The notes: a model not told the origin generated them from the letters alone. Shown: positions 46,996-56,007, counted from the stretch's first letter. The stretch: 64,000 bases of DNA from Spirulina major PCC 6313 (GCF_001890765.1 NZ_KV878783.1:3190771-3254770), one strand, 5' to 3'. Program-made: numbers and translations.

Positions 46996-46997
46996 AC

Positions 46998-47651
46998 CTA
47001 GGGGGTGGGAAATGCGATCGCTAAGGTATGGGCGAGCTTGTCGGCAATCCCGGCAATCCAGCGTTCGTCCTGCTGGGTGTAGCTGCGGGGGGCATTGGCT
47101 CCGAGGATCAGGGCCCCTTGAGATCCGAGGGGTTGGCAGATGAGGCCTTGGGTATTGGCCGGGAGATAGTCAAATTCAATCCGGCCAGGGTAGAGCTTGA
47201 GGGCGACGAGATAGATCGGTTTTTCCTGTTCCATCACCCGTTTGAGGATCGCTTTCGGGGTGACATCGGGCTTTGGGGGAAGAATGCCGCGCCGTAATAA
47301 GACCTGATCTTGGTAGTAGATGACGAGCGATCGCGTCACGGTATTGGTGAGCAATTGATGGGAAGCCCAGGCCAATTCGGTTTGCAGCGTGTCGGGTAAA
47401 TCCGAGGCAAACTCAAACACCTCATCCCCATCGAGTTCCACCGCCTCCGGAGAGCGCGGCTGCACCTGTTGCCACAGCAGCCCCACCAAAATCAGCACCG
47501 CACTGAGTAAAATTCCCAACGCATCGGAGCGCGACTGCGGCGTACTAATCACCGGGGTTAAACCGCGATTGATTAACAGCGTCAACCCTCCTAACGCGCC
47601 CGCCACCAAGGGCAATGCGCGCAGCACCCGATTCGGATCAGACTTCGCCAT
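46998..47651 (-). CDS. Complex C cofactor assembly protein (CCB2/CCB4-type, DUF2930)
   Basis: A 217-residue protein with two N-terminal membrane helices (LPLVAGALGGLTLLINRGL, ALGILLSAVLILVGLLW) and a GAF-like soluble part (WASHQLLTNTVTRSLVIYYQ, APRSYTQQDERWIAGIADK). The motif NRGLTPVISTPQSRSDALG matches the CCB2/CCB4 family, which helps covalently attach heme ci to cytochrome b6. The direct role is known in algae and plants; its action here is inferred. It lies 13 bases downstream of rpaB on the same strand. Confidence 0.8.
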   Translation of the reverse strand: MAKSDPNRVLRALPLVAGALGGLTLLINRGLTPVISTPQSRSDALGILLSAVLILVGLLWQQVQPRSPEAVELDGDEVFEFASDLPDTLQTELAWASHQLLTNTVTRSLVIYYQDQVLLRRGILPPKPDVTPKAILKRVMEQEKPIYLVALKLYPGRIEFDYLPANTQGLICQPLGSQGALILGANAPRSYTQQDERWIAGIADKLAHTLAIAFPTP

Positions 47652-47664
47652 AGCTTACTCTGGG

Positions 47665-48405
47665 CTACTCCTCACCCGGTTCGAGAATGCGTTGAAACAA
47701 ATACCCCGTCCCCCGCGCCGTCAAAATGAGTTCCGGATTGCTTGGATCATCTTCGAGTTTGGCCCGCAGCCGCGAAATATGCACATCCACGACGCGAGTA
47801 TCCACATGGCGTTCTGGGGTGTAGCCCCAGACTTCTTGCAAAATCTCCGATCGCGAAAAGGCCTCGCCCGAACGGCTGACCAAGAGTTCTAAAAGGCTAA
47901 ACTCCATCCCTGTCAGCCGGATGCGTTCATCACCTTTGTAGACTTGGCGTTTGTTGGTGTCGATTTTGATCGAACCCACTTGAATCACGCCGGAACTGGG
48001 AATACCCGACGCACCATTTTTATCGACACGGCGTAGCACGGAGCGAATTCGCGCTTCAAGTTCCTTCGGGGAGAAGGGCTTGACCACGTAGTCATCGGCA
48101 CCGAGTTCGAGGCCGGTGATGCGATCGGCCACATCACCTAAGGCGGTGAGCATGATGATCGGAATATCGGATTCTTTGCGTAGCTCTTGGCACACACCAT
48201 AGCCATCGAGCTTGGGCATCATCACATCCAAGACAACCAAATCCGGTTCCGTAACGCGGAAGGTATTGATTGCTTCTTCTCCATCAGCAGCCGTGACCAC
48301 GTCATAACCGATCATGGATAGACGAGTTTCCAAAATGCGCCGGATACTCGCTTCATCATCAACAACAAGAATTTTTTCTTTATGAGTCTCCAATGAACTC
48401 AACAC
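47665..48405 (-). CDS. rpaB: OmpR-type response regulator RpaB (Ycf27)
   Basis: A 246-residue regulator. The receiver has phospho-acceptor Asp60 in VVLDVMMPKLDGYG and Lys in VVKPFSPKELEARI. The winged-helix output domain ends RVVDVHISRLRAKLEDDPSNPE. The start VVDDEASIRRILETRLSMIG is the highly conserved RpaB sequence. RpaB, an essential factor in many cyanobacteria, controls high-light and phycobilisome-to-photosystem energy-transfer genes. The downstream CCB-type gene is probably co-transcribed. Confidence 0.93.
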   Translation of the reverse strand: MLSSLETHKEKILVVDDEASIRRILETRLSMIGYDVVTAADGEEAINTFRVTEPDLVVLDVMMPKLDGYGVCQELRKESDIPIIMLTALGDVADRITGLELGADDYVVKPFSPKELEARIRSVLRRVDKNGASGIPSSGVIQVGSIKIDTNKRQVYKGDERIRLTGMEFSLLELLVSRSGEAFSRSEILQEVWGYTPERHVDTRVVDVHISRLRAKLEDDPSNPELILTARGTGYLFQRILEPGEE

Positions 48406-48720
48406 TCCTTCTCTGATCTGGGACGGTTGGGGGCAATCAATATCGCTAGCATTAGCGGTAGTGTTGCGCCTGATTCTGTAACGAATTTTATACGAATCTT
48501 ATCCTGTCTGGGCGAAATCTCAAGGCCGGATCGGTTTTTTTTGCCAAACTGTCGCATATTTTAAGATTCTTTTCAGGGTTAGGCTGCGATGATTTTGGGG
48601 GATTTCTAACCGCAATTGTGAGGAATGCGATCGCTCCATCGTCACCCTCTTCCCCGGATCATCAGCCCAGTGAACACGCTACAGTAAACCCAATTGTTGC
48701 GGTGACTGTGGTGGTAATTC
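48406..48720. other. Divergent spacer, rpaB / radA
   Basis: A 315-base region between divergent genes that should carry both promoters. An AT-rich run lies near 48480-48560. I searched for an RpaB autoregulatory HLR1 site by eye and did not find a convincing one. No gene is seen. Confidence 0.4.
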
Positions 48721-50190
48721 ATGGCTAAGGCCCGGACGGTTTATCTCTGTCGTGAATGTGGAGCGGAACATTCCCAATGGTTTGGGAAATGCCCCAGTTG
48801 CGGGCTGTTCGGCTCTTTGGATGAGCAGGTGCAGGCGGCCAAGAGTGGGGCAAATCCGGGGCGGGCGGCGGGGCGATCGCGTTCCACAAAAAGCCGTCCC
48901 ACCCCCCGTAGCGCGAAAAAGTTTTCCGAAATTTCCGATGAGGCGACGCTGCGGCTCACCTCTGGTTATCGGGAGTTTGATCGGGTGTTGGGGGGGGGAA
49001 TTGTACCGGGATCGCTGGTGTTGATCGGCGGTGATCCGGGGATTGGGAAGTCAACACTGTTGTTGCAGACGGCGAACCAAGTGGCCCAGGGCGATCGCGT
49101 TCTCTACGTCAGTGCGGAGGAGTCGGGACGACAGATTAAGTTACGGGCGATGCGGCTCCAGGTGGATGATCCGGCCGTGGCGACGGTGATTGATGAACAC
49201 CTCTATATTTTGCCGGAAACGGATCTAGACGATATTCTCCGAGAGATCGAAACGCTACAGCCCCAGATCGCGATTATTGACAGTATCCAAACGGTGTATT
49301 TTCCCGCCCTCACCTCTGCGCCGGGGTCGGTGTCCCAGGTGCGCGAATGTACCTCGGCCTTGATGCAGGTGGCGAAACGGTCGAATATTGCGATGTTGTT
49401 GGTGGGTCATGTGACGAAAGAAGGGGCGATCGCTGGCCCCCGTGTGTTGGAGCATTTGGTGGATACGGTGCTGTATTTTGAGGGCGATCGCTACGCCTCC
49501 CACCGCATTTTGCGATCGGTAAAAAACCGCTTCGGGGCCACCCACGAAATCGGCATTTTTGACATGGTGGAACAGGGTTTGCGGGAAGTCCCCAACCCGT
49601 CGGAATTATTCCTCGGCAATCGCGAAGCTCCCACCCCCGGCACGGCCACCATCGTTGCCTGCGAAGGCACACGCCCCATCGTCGTCGAACTCCAAGCCCT
49701 CGTCAGCCCCACCAGCTACGCCTCACCGCGCCGCTCCACCACGGGGGTAGACTACAGCCGTTTGCAGCAGATCCTCGCGGTGTTGGAAAAGCGGGTAGGG
49801 GTTCCCCTCTCGAAATTGGATGCCTATGTGTCGTCGGCGGGGGGCTTGGTGGTGGCGGAACCGGCGGCGGATTTGGGAATTGCGATCGCCGTCGTGGCCA
49901 GTTTTCGCGATCGCCTCGTGGATACCCACACGATCCTGATCGGCGAAGTGGGTCTCGGTGGCCAAATCCGCCCCGTCACCCAATTAGAACTCCGCCTGCG
50001 GGAAGCCCAAAAACTGGGTTTCAAACGGGCGATCATTCCTGAAAACCAAGCCTACAGCGAGGATCTGGGGTTGGAGATTATTACCGTCGGGAAAGTGATT
50101 GATGCGATCGTGGCCGCATTACCCACCCATGCCCGTTACGATGCCTCCCCCGCCCGCGAAGAAGCCGCCGCCCGCGCCCGTCCGTCGTGA
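48721..50190 (+). CDS. radA: DNA repair protein RadA
   Basis: A 489-residue RadA (Sms). N-terminal zinc finger CxxC...CxxC is in YLCRECGAEHSQWFGKCPSC. Walker A is GGDPGIGKST and the RadA signature KNRFG is in SVKNRFGATHEIG. A C-terminal Lon-like domain (GGLVVAEPAADLGIAIAVVA, IGEVGLGGQIRPV) completes the protein. It promotes branch migration in recombinational repair. The linker between finger and ATPase is basic and Ser-rich. Confidence 0.95.
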   Translation: MAKARTVYLCRECGAEHSQWFGKCPSCGLFGSLDEQVQAAKSGANPGRAAGRSRSTKSRPTPRSAKKFSEISDEATLRLTSGYREFDRVLGGGIVPGSLVLIGGDPGIGKSTLLLQTANQVAQGDRVLYVSAEESGRQIKLRAMRLQVDDPAVATVIDEHLYILPETDLDDILREIETLQPQIAIIDSIQTVYFPALTSAPGSVSQVRECTSALMQVAKRSNIAMLLVGHVTKEGAIAGPRVLEHLVDTVLYFEGDRYASHRILRSVKNRFGATHEIGIFDMVEQGLREVPNPSELFLGNREAPTPGTATIVACEGTRPIVVELQALVSPTSYASPRRSTTGVDYSRLQQILAVLEKRVGVPLSKLDAYVSSAGGLVVAEPAADLGIAIAVVASFRDRLVDTHTILIGEVGLGGQIRPVTQLELRLREAQKLGFKRAIIPENQAYSEDLGLEIITVGKVIDAIVAALPTHARYDASPAREEAAARARPS

Positions 50191-50293
50191 TCGACAAAAC
50201 CACTCCATCCCATCGGGACAGAGTGGATCATCATTATGAGGCGTTTTTAGGGGCTTAATTCATCGGGCGTTGCCACGGGCCACCCCCTGGACG

Positions 50294-50884
50294 TTATTGC
50301 ATGTCAGGGCGTTGACCGCGTTGGCCCCGTTGACCCCCACCGTCTTGGCGGCCCATGCGATTTTCTTTGAGTTCCTGCATTTGGGCCCGTTGTTCAGGGG
50401 TCAACACATTACGGATGGCGAGCATGGTTTCAAAGCGGCGATCGCCCATTTCTTGGTGCAAGGCTTGCATTTGGTCGTGACGTTGGCGCAGTGCCGCATC
50501 CGTCGCATCGCTCGCCATCAGGGTTTGCATTTGTTCGTGGGCCGCCTGCATTTGAGTCCGCATCGCCTCCGAATCCGCCTTGGCTTGGCTGTGGATCGCT
50601 TCGATTTCGCTGCGTTGGGCATCGCTTAACCCCAATTGCTCCGCAAACCGTAACATCGGCGGTGTCTGATCCATCCCAGGGCCGCGATCGCTCCCCGGCC
50701 CACGGCCTTGCATATCACCACCCGGCCCGCGGCCCTGTCCTTGGGAATTCGGGCCCCGTTGGGCAATTTCTTGGGGGGCGGCGTTGGCGGATTGGATGGG
50801 AGGGGTGAAGGTCGTCCAAGCCGCGAGGGGCAGCGCAATTCCGGTAATGGCCAGTAATGTAGCGGTATAACCTTTCATAATCAT
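50294..50884 (-). CDS. Spy/CpxP-like periplasmic protein
   Basis: A 196-residue protein. A signal peptide (GYTATLLAITGIALPLAAW) is followed by a Gly/Gln/Arg-rich linker and a helical core with the LTPEQR motif of the Spy/CpxP LTXXQ family (RNVLTPEQRAQMQELKENR). The tail is Gly/Arg/Gln-rich. Such proteins often chaperone envelope proteins or sense metals; the role here is not shown. Confidence 0.82.
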   Translation of the reverse strand: MIMKGYTATLLAITGIALPLAAWTTFTPPIQSANAAPQEIAQRGPNSQGQGRGPGGDMQGRGPGSDRGPGMDQTPPMLRFAEQLGLSDAQRSEIEAIHSQAKADSEAMRTQMQAAHEQMQTLMASDATDAALRQRHDQMQALHQEMGDRRFETMLAIRNVLTPEQRAQMQELKENRMGRQDGGGQRGQRGQRPDMQ

Positions 50885-51080
50885 CTTCCTTGGGTCAATT
50901 CACGATAAACTATCGATCCGAACATCTTCATCCTACGGAATCTCACCTGCGATTCCCTGAGTCTCCCGGTTCAATTGATCCGGGCGGCCATAGCCATCAA
51001 GGGTGAGCTAAACCCGTGACCTTTGTCCCATGGCAATGGATGGGTTCGGGTTGTAATCCAGAGGGGGAGCTATCCCAACG

Positions 51081-52028
51081 ATGACTGACGAATTTGCACC
51101 TTCCATGATTGTCCCCACCGCGCCGCCGGATTTTAAATCGGGGTTTGTGGCGATCGTGGGCCGCCCCAATGTGGGCAAATCAACCCTGATGAATCAGTTA
51201 GTGGGGCAAAAAATTGCGATTACCTCCCCCGTGGCCCAAACGACTCGGAACCGCTTGCGGGGCATCCTCACCACAGACCAGAGCCAAATCATTTTTGTTG
51301 ATACCCCAGGGATTCATAAACCCCACCACGAACTAGGGCGGGTCTTGGTGCAGAATGCGCGGACGGCGATTACGGCGGTGGATGTGGTGTTGTTTGTGGT
51401 GGATAGTGCGGTGGAGTTGGGCGGAGGCGATCGCTTCATTGTCGAACTGCTCAAAAAAAGCCCAACCCCGATTATTCTCGGTCTCAATAAACAGGATCAA
51501 CAGCCCGACGACCCCGACACCGTGACACAGTTGGATCACAGCTATCGCGCTGTGGCCGAGGAAAACGGCTGGACGGTGGCTAAGTTTTCCGCCCTGACGG
51601 GGGAAGGGTTGGCCGGATTGCAGCAGGAATTGAGCGATCGCCTCGCCCCCGGCCCTTACTATTACCCCCCCGATCTCGTCACCGATCAACCCGAACGCTT
51701 CATCATGGGTGAACTGATCCGCGAACAACTCCTCTTGCTCACCCGCCAAGAAGTCCCCCACTCCGTCGCCATCACCATCGATCGCGTCGAAGAAAAACCC
51801 AAAATCACCCATGTTCACGCTGCCATTAACGTGGAACGCCCCTCCCAAAAGGGCATCGTCATCGGCAAAAGTGGCACGATGTTAAAAGCGATCGGCACAG
51901 CCGCCCGTGAACAGATCCAAAAACTGATCGCCGGGCAGGTGTATCTTGATCTGTTCGTGCGCGTCCAACCAAAATGGCGACAGTCACGCACCCGGTTAGC
52001 AGAATTGGGCTACCGGGTTGAGGATTAA
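51081..52028 (+). CDS. era: GTPase Era
   Basis: A 315-residue GTPase. G1 is GRPNVGKST near 27-35, G3 is DTPGIHKPHHELG, G4 is NKQDQQ and G5 is KFSALTGEG. The KH domain follows in the last 90 residues (ERPSQKGIVIGKSGTMLKAI). Era is needed for 16S rRNA maturation and 30S assembly. The length is normal. Confidence 0.95.
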   Translation: MTDEFAPSMIVPTAPPDFKSGFVAIVGRPNVGKSTLMNQLVGQKIAITSPVAQTTRNRLRGILTTDQSQIIFVDTPGIHKPHHELGRVLVQNARTAITAVDVVLFVVDSAVELGGGDRFIVELLKKSPTPIILGLNKQDQQPDDPDTVTQLDHSYRAVAEENGWTVAKFSALTGEGLAGLQQELSDRLAPGPYYYPPDLVTDQPERFIMGELIREQLLLLTRQEVPHSVAITIDRVEEKPKITHVHAAINVERPSQKGIVIGKSGTMLKAIGTAAREQIQKLIAGQVYLDLFVRVQPKWRQSRTRLAELGYRVED

Positions 52029-52054
52029 CCCCTACTTGCCGTGGAATTGCGAAT

Positions 52055-52111
52055 GAGCCAGAGGCTCACACTCCCCGACCTGAAATTCGCTGGAGTGCGA
52101 GCTTCTAGCTC
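52055..52111. repeat. Composite dispersed repeat, copy B (inverted)
   Basis: GAGCCAGAGGCTCACACT at 52055-52072 and AGTGCGAGCTTCTAGCTC at 52094-52111 are the reverse complements of the two modules in the 41028-41122 copy, joined by CTGAAATTCGCTGG, also shared. The order is inverted as a block, so this is one ancestral unit in reverse orientation. A further partial copy (GAGCTTCTAG) follows. Confidence 0.7.
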
Positions 52112-52252
52112 TTCAGAGCTTCTAGTTTTTTTGAGTAGGGTGGGCATTGCCCACCAATCAAGGGTTTTGGCGTTCTCGAAATGTCCTAACCACTAATATC
52201 GCTGCTATACAATCTGGATTTCGGATTAAACCGTCAATTTAAAACCGTCGAT

Positions 52253-52531
52253 TTAATCGTCGTCATCGCTCATCAAAATCCGCAGGGCGAGGAGGGCAAA
52301 GCCGATCGCAGCCCCAGCCTTGAGGAGTTTTTCCGGGAGAATCGTCGCCACGCCTTCCCCGATTAAAACACCGACGAAACTCGCAAGAATCAACGCCGCC
52401 ACCGTGCCAAAGAAGACCGCACGGGGAGATTGGGAACTGCCACTGAGGGCGATGGCTGCCAACTGACTTTTATCGCCAATTTCTGCGATGAATACCGTGA
52501 TGAAACTCAAGCCGACCAGTTGCCAATCCAT
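52253..52531 (-). CDS. GDT1/UPF0016-family half-protein, second half
   Basis: A 92-residue protein with three predicted helices and the family signature EIGDKSQL in FIAEIGDKSQLAAIALSG. GDT1/TMEM165 proteins export Mn or Ca and normally have two such halves. Here the halves are separate genes 27 bases apart on the same strand, so they probably form a heterodimer. The tail DDDD is acidic. Confidence 0.85.
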   Translation of the reverse strand: MDWQLVGLSFITVFIAEIGDKSQLAAIALSGSSQSPRAVFFGTVAALILASFVGVLIGEGVATILPEKLLKAGAAIGFALLALRILMSDDDD

Positions 52532-52557
52532 AGATTCTCAATTCAAGGGTGAAATTT

Positions 52558-52926
52558 TCAAAGCTGCACAATATCCCAGAGCAACAGCACCGACACCGTT
52601 AACAAGGTCATCGCCGCCGCGAGATCCATCACCTTCGGGGAGACCCGTTTCGCCAACCACCACCCCAACGCCACCCCGATTAAGCTCGTCGCCACGAGGG
52701 CCGTGGCGGCTCCGGTAAACACCACCCAGGGTTTTTGGGATTCAGCGGTGATCAGCAGGGTGGCGAGCTGGGTTTTGTCGCCCATTTCCGCCAATAGGAT
52801 GGTGATGAACGTGCTGCCACAGGTGGCCCAAAACGCACTACGTCGGGGCGTGACGGCGGGAGTCTCGGTGTCCTGGGGGGCCGATGCTACAGTAGAGTGA
52901 TTAGATGAAGGCTCGCTCGCAGTCAC
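52558..52926 (-). CDS. GDT1/UPF0016-family half-protein, first half
   Basis: A 122-residue protein with an N-terminal tail of about 30 residues, then helices and the signature EMGDKTQL in LLAEMGDKTQLATLLI. It resembles one half of the Mn/Ca exporter of the GDT1 family, including Mnx of cyanobacteria. Its partner is the adjoining downstream gene. Mn export would matter for photosystem II and protection from excess Mn. Confidence 0.85.
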   Translation of the reverse strand: MTASEPSSNHSTVASAPQDTETPAVTPRRSAFWATCGSTFITILLAEMGDKTQLATLLITAESQKPWVVFTGAATALVATSLIGVALGWWLAKRVSPKVMDLAAAMTLLTVSVLLLWDIVQL

Positions 52927-53016
52927 GTTAAAATTTCGTTACAGTCGGGCCTCAGTATACCATTGCAGACTTCGGATCTTTGCGGTCTTGATTGGCAATC
53001 TACGAGGAGGTTTTTT

Positions 53017-53349
53017 ATGGCCGAGACAATTCCCCCGATTACGTTACCCCCGGTTCAAGATGCGGATCAAGAGCGTCAATGGCTCAAAACGACCTTGCAT
53101 CATTGGTTAAATACGGAGTTTTTGCCGGAATTGGTGAATGAAAAAATCGCCGATCGCGCTGCTCAGATCTATGCGCGGCAGCGGTTAGAGGGCGAGAATG
53201 ATCTCGGTGCGTTGGTGATTGCGTTGGTGACGGAGTTGCAAGCCTTTGATTTTAGTCAGAGCTTTTATAGCGAGTTTGCGATCGCTAATGCCGTCAGTGA
53301 TTTAATTCTCGATAGTTTAGGGATTGACCGCTGTTGCGGTGCGGGCTAA
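53017..53349 (+). CDS. Conserved cyanobacterial hypothetical protein
   Basis: A 110-residue soluble protein starting MAETIPPITLPPVQDADQE, just after the strong ribosome binding site GAGGAGG. It is helical (WLKTTLHHWLNTEFLPELVN, LGALVIALVTELQAFDFSQ) and ends in CCGAG. I recognise the style of a cyanobacteria-specific small protein but not a named family. Two adjacent Cys at the end are noteworthy. Confidence 0.7.
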   Translation: MAETIPPITLPPVQDADQERQWLKTTLHHWLNTEFLPELVNEKIADRAAQIYARQRLEGENDLGALVIALVTELQAFDFSQSFYSEFAIANAVSDLILDSLGIDRCCGAG

Positions 53350-53406
53350 TCCCAAAGAAGCGGCAAGGACGGGAGGTGGGGTTAGCCAAACACCCCCCAA
53401 AATCCC

Positions 53407-53709
53407 TTACCAGCTTGATTTCACCACACCGGGCAAGAGGCCTTCGTGGGCCCATTCGCGAATCACGTGCCGGGACAGACCAAAATCGCGGTAATACCCT
53501 TTGGGGCGACCGGTGGCCCAGCAGCGGTTCCGGACGCGCACCTTAGAACTGTTCCGGGGTAAGCGTTGGATTTGGCGGTGTAATTCTAATTTTTCGAGGG
53601 GGGTGGCAGCGGTGCGGAACTGCTCTAGTAAGTCAGCCCGTTTGACGGCGTACTTTTCAACGATTTTTTTGCGCTTTTTCTCGCGCTCGATCATGGACTT
53701 CTTAGCCAT
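53407..53709 (-). CDS. rpsN: 30S ribosomal protein S14
   Basis: A 100-residue S14 of the long, zinc-free type (no CxxC...CxxC), with the conserved end [23 protein letters not shown]. It belongs to the small ribosomal subunit. It is monocistronic here, apart from other ribosomal genes. Confidence 0.97.
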   Translation of the reverse strand: MAKKSMIEREKKRKKIVEKYAVKRADLLEQFRTAATPLEKLELHRQIQRLPRNSSKVRVRNRCWATGRPKGYYRDFGLSRHVIREWAHEGLLPGVVKSSW

Positions 53710-53747
53710 AACTCCTGTTGAGGGGGTATTTTAGACAGCACCCTCCA

Positions 53748-54470
53748 TCATACCATCCTCGCTTGAGACTCGATCAGTGTGACTAATCCCGATAGCACAA
53801 GGGTGGGTTCGGAGTACAGATCCGGCAGGGTGGGGGTGAGATGTCGATAGAGCCATTCACCATCGCCGCCGGTCAAGACGACGGGACTGTGGGGATAGTG
53901 CGATCGCCAGTCTTGAATAAAGTCACGTAAGCCTGCCAAGAGGGTGTAGAGCGTGCCGCTGGCGATCGCTTCAACGGTGGTGTGGCTCCAGCGGGGCGGC
54001 AGTTCAGGGGGACAGATTACCTGGGGCAGTGCTCCGGTCTGGGTGGCTAAACTTTGAAACTGCAAACCAATCCCCGGCAAGATTGCGCCCCCCACCAGGG
54101 CTAAATCCTGATTCACCCCCGTTAAGGTTAACGCCGTGCCGCTATCCACCACCAACACCGGCACACCGTAGCGTTCTGCGGCTCCGTAGGCGGCGAGGGC
54201 GCGATCGCAACCCAGCGTGTCATACTTATCCCGCAACGGAATATCCACCAAATTCACCTGCCGGGCGTGGGGATAGGTACACCACAGCAGCGTTTGATCC
54301 GGCACGACCGAGGCAAACCGCAGGGGACAGGCTTGCCATGCCGCTGGCATCACCACGGGCGGTGTAGTCTGACTATGGGGTTGATGCCAACTGGCAACAA
54401 TGGTGTTGTGGGTCACTCCGCAAAAATGCAGCCGCGAATTGCCAATGATTAATCCAACCCATTTGTCCAT
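53748..54470 (-). CDS. coaX: Type III pantothenate kinase
   Basis: A 240-residue ASKHA-fold kinase, the first step of coenzyme A synthesis. Motifs: LIIGNSRLHFCG (phosphate 1), LGCDRALAAYGA, VVDSGTALTLTGVN and GGAILPGIGLQFQSLA. The first motif lacks the Asp of the common DxGNT form, as in the cyanobacterial subgroup I recall. It is convergent with the rpsN/other genes only in context and faces the GNAT gene head to head. Confidence 0.88.
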   Translation of the reverse strand: MDKWVGLIIGNSRLHFCGVTHNTIVASWHQPHSQTTPPVVMPAAWQACPLRFASVVPDQTLLWCTYPHARQVNLVDIPLRDKYDTLGCDRALAAYGAAERYGVPVLVVDSGTALTLTGVNQDLALVGGAILPGIGLQFQSLATQTGALPQVICPPELPPRWSHTTVEAIASGTLYTLLAGLRDFIQDWRSHYPHSPVVLTGGDGEWLYRHLTPTLPDLYSEPTLVLSGLVTLIESQARMV

Positions 54471-54500
54471 AGTTTGTGTTCACGCTGTATCCTTTCTATC

Positions 54501-54989
54501 ATGACGATTCGCGTTGCAATTGATCCCGATTTTGATCAAATTTGGCCGTTTTGGCACACCATTGTCGCTGCGGGTGAAACTTACGCCTATCCGCGCCAGA
54601 GCACGAAACAAGAAGCCTATCGATTTTGGATAGAAATTCCCCAGCATACCTATGTCGAGGCCGAGGCGGATGAAATTCATGGCAGCTACTACATCAAACC
54701 CAATCAACCAGGGCCGGGAAGTCATGTGTGCAATTGTGGCTACATGGTGGCTCCGGCGGCGCGGGGCCGGGGTGTGGCGACGCGCCTCTGTCAGCATTCG
54801 CTCCAGGTGGCGCGGAAGTTGGGGTACAAGGCGATGCAGTTTAACAGTGTGGTAGCGACAAATACGGGGGCGGTGCGGCTCTGGGAGCGGCTGGGGTTTG
54901 CGATCGCCGGACGGATTCCCCAGGCCTATGATCATGCCACCTTGGGGTATGTGGATCTGTTAGTGATGTATCAATGGTGGGGGGATTAG
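54501..54989 (+). CDS. GNAT-family N-acetyltransferase
   Basis: A 162-residue acetyltransferase starting MTIRVAIDPDFDQIW. The acetyl-CoA-binding motif A is APAARGRGVATRLCQHSLQVA, and the C-terminal ASNTGAVRLWERLGF-type motif is present as ATNTGAVRLWERLGF. An upstream ATG in the same frame is less likely. The substrate is unknown. It is transcribed away from coaX. Confidence 0.87.
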   Translation: MTIRVAIDPDFDQIWPFWHTIVAAGETYAYPRQSTKQEAYRFWIEIPQHTYVEAEADEIHGSYYIKPNQPGPGSHVCNCGYMVAPAARGRGVATRLCQHSLQVARKLGYKAMQFNSVVATNTGAVRLWERLGFAIAGRIPQAYDHATLGYVDLLVMYQWWGD

Positions 54990-55030
54990 GAGGCGGGGAA
55001 GATCCGTAACCCGATCGGTAGGACGAGGAT

Positions 55031-55071
55031 TGACTTACTCCCCCGTTTAGAAAACGGGGGAGTAAGTCAAC
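55031..55071. terminator. Perfect 19-bp hairpin after the GNAT gene
   Basis: TTGACTTACTCCCCCGTTT and AAACGGGGGAGTAAGTCAA pair at all 19 positions around AGA. It lies 42 bases after the acetyltransferase stop and could be a bidirectional terminator for it and for the convergent gene at 55269. The TTGAC...CTCCCC look also recalls the end hairpins of IS200/IS605 elements, but no transposase is present. Confidence 0.55.
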
Positions 55072-55268
55072 AGCCTACTACCGAGAAAAATTGGAGGCAA
55101 AGACTTTTAACTTGGTTGGGTCGAAAATTAGGTGCTTTTAGAAAAATAGAGTCGGCGATCTCTATTGAATCTGGTTAAGAAAGCGATCGCAGAGCCGAAC
55201 CTAATCGCCACCTCTGAGAGAGGGATGGGAATTGCGATCGCCTGATTTTCAGCCTTGTGGACTCAATC

Positions 55269-55898
55269 TCAATCGGAGGATGGGCGGATGGCGGCTTTCG
55301 CCTGGGCTGCACATTGTTCAAACACATAGGACACCGCCCCAAACACAGAATCCAGATTTTCGATGTTGTAGCCCGTGTGATTTTTCGTGAGCTGTCGCCC
55401 TTGCAAACGGGCAAACTCCCAACGATTGGCGTTGGCCACGATGCCAAAGAGTGTGATGTCTGGGGAGTCATTGAGTCGCTGGAGTGCAACCAATTCCGCT
55501 GCACATTGTCCCCAGCCTGTGGCGAAGTTGTCCTGTTTAGCTTCAACCACCGCAAAACAGGGCCGTTCCAAAATGACTTTACCCAAGGGCGATCGCTGCG
55601 CCACCAAATAATCGGGCTGTCCAGACAGTTGCTCATCGACACGCACCGTGCGATGACTCCAAAGCATGAGTATATCTTTGTGCTGCTTCCAAACCTCGCG
55701 CAGGATCGGATAAATAAACGCTTCGCAAATCGCCGCCTCAGAATTCTCGATCACGACTTCAGCACGGTTAAACTCTAGCTCGGCGCGCATGTAGTCGCTC
55801 AGGGCAAAGGCTGTGGGCTGAATAAAGTCGGCTTCTGAGTAGAGAATGCTGAATTCTTGGAGAACATCTGCGATCGCTTTATAGGTAGTAAACGGCAT
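55269..55898 (-). CDS. Hypothetical protein with PD-(D/E)XK-like motif
   Basis: A 209-residue soluble protein starting MPFTTYKAIADVLQEFSIL. The spacing of QPDYLVAQRS with CFAVVEAKQDN gives PD...ExK, the core of the PD-(D/E)XK nuclease fold, preceded by an acidic helix with Glu (ENSEAAICEAFIYPIL). This is a weak structural suggestion and no partner methylase or specificity subunit is adjacent. It could equally be a conserved protein of unknown function. Confidence 0.7.
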   Translation of the reverse strand: MPFTTYKAIADVLQEFSILYSEADFIQPTAFALSDYMRAELEFNRAEVVIENSEAAICEAFIYPILREVWKQHKDILMLWSHRTVRVDEQLSGQPDYLVAQRSPLGKVILERPCFAVVEAKQDNFATGWGQCAAELVALQRLNDSPDITLFGIVANANRWEFARLQGRQLTKNHTGYNIENLDSVFGAVSYVFEQCAAQAKAAIRPSSD

Positions 55899-56007
55899 GG
55901 TGCTCAGTGATTGGTCAAATCTCCTTGGGTCTGAAGCCTCGCCCTTGAGAGCGAAAGTCAGGGAGCATCTGCTTTATTCATTCATGCACATTCTTTCATC
56001 GATGTTG

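Noticed and set aside
55175-55642. Overlapping minus-strand frame within the PD-(D/E)XK-like gene
   Set aside because: It overlaps the better-supported frame at 55269-55898 and has no motif or ribosome binding site.
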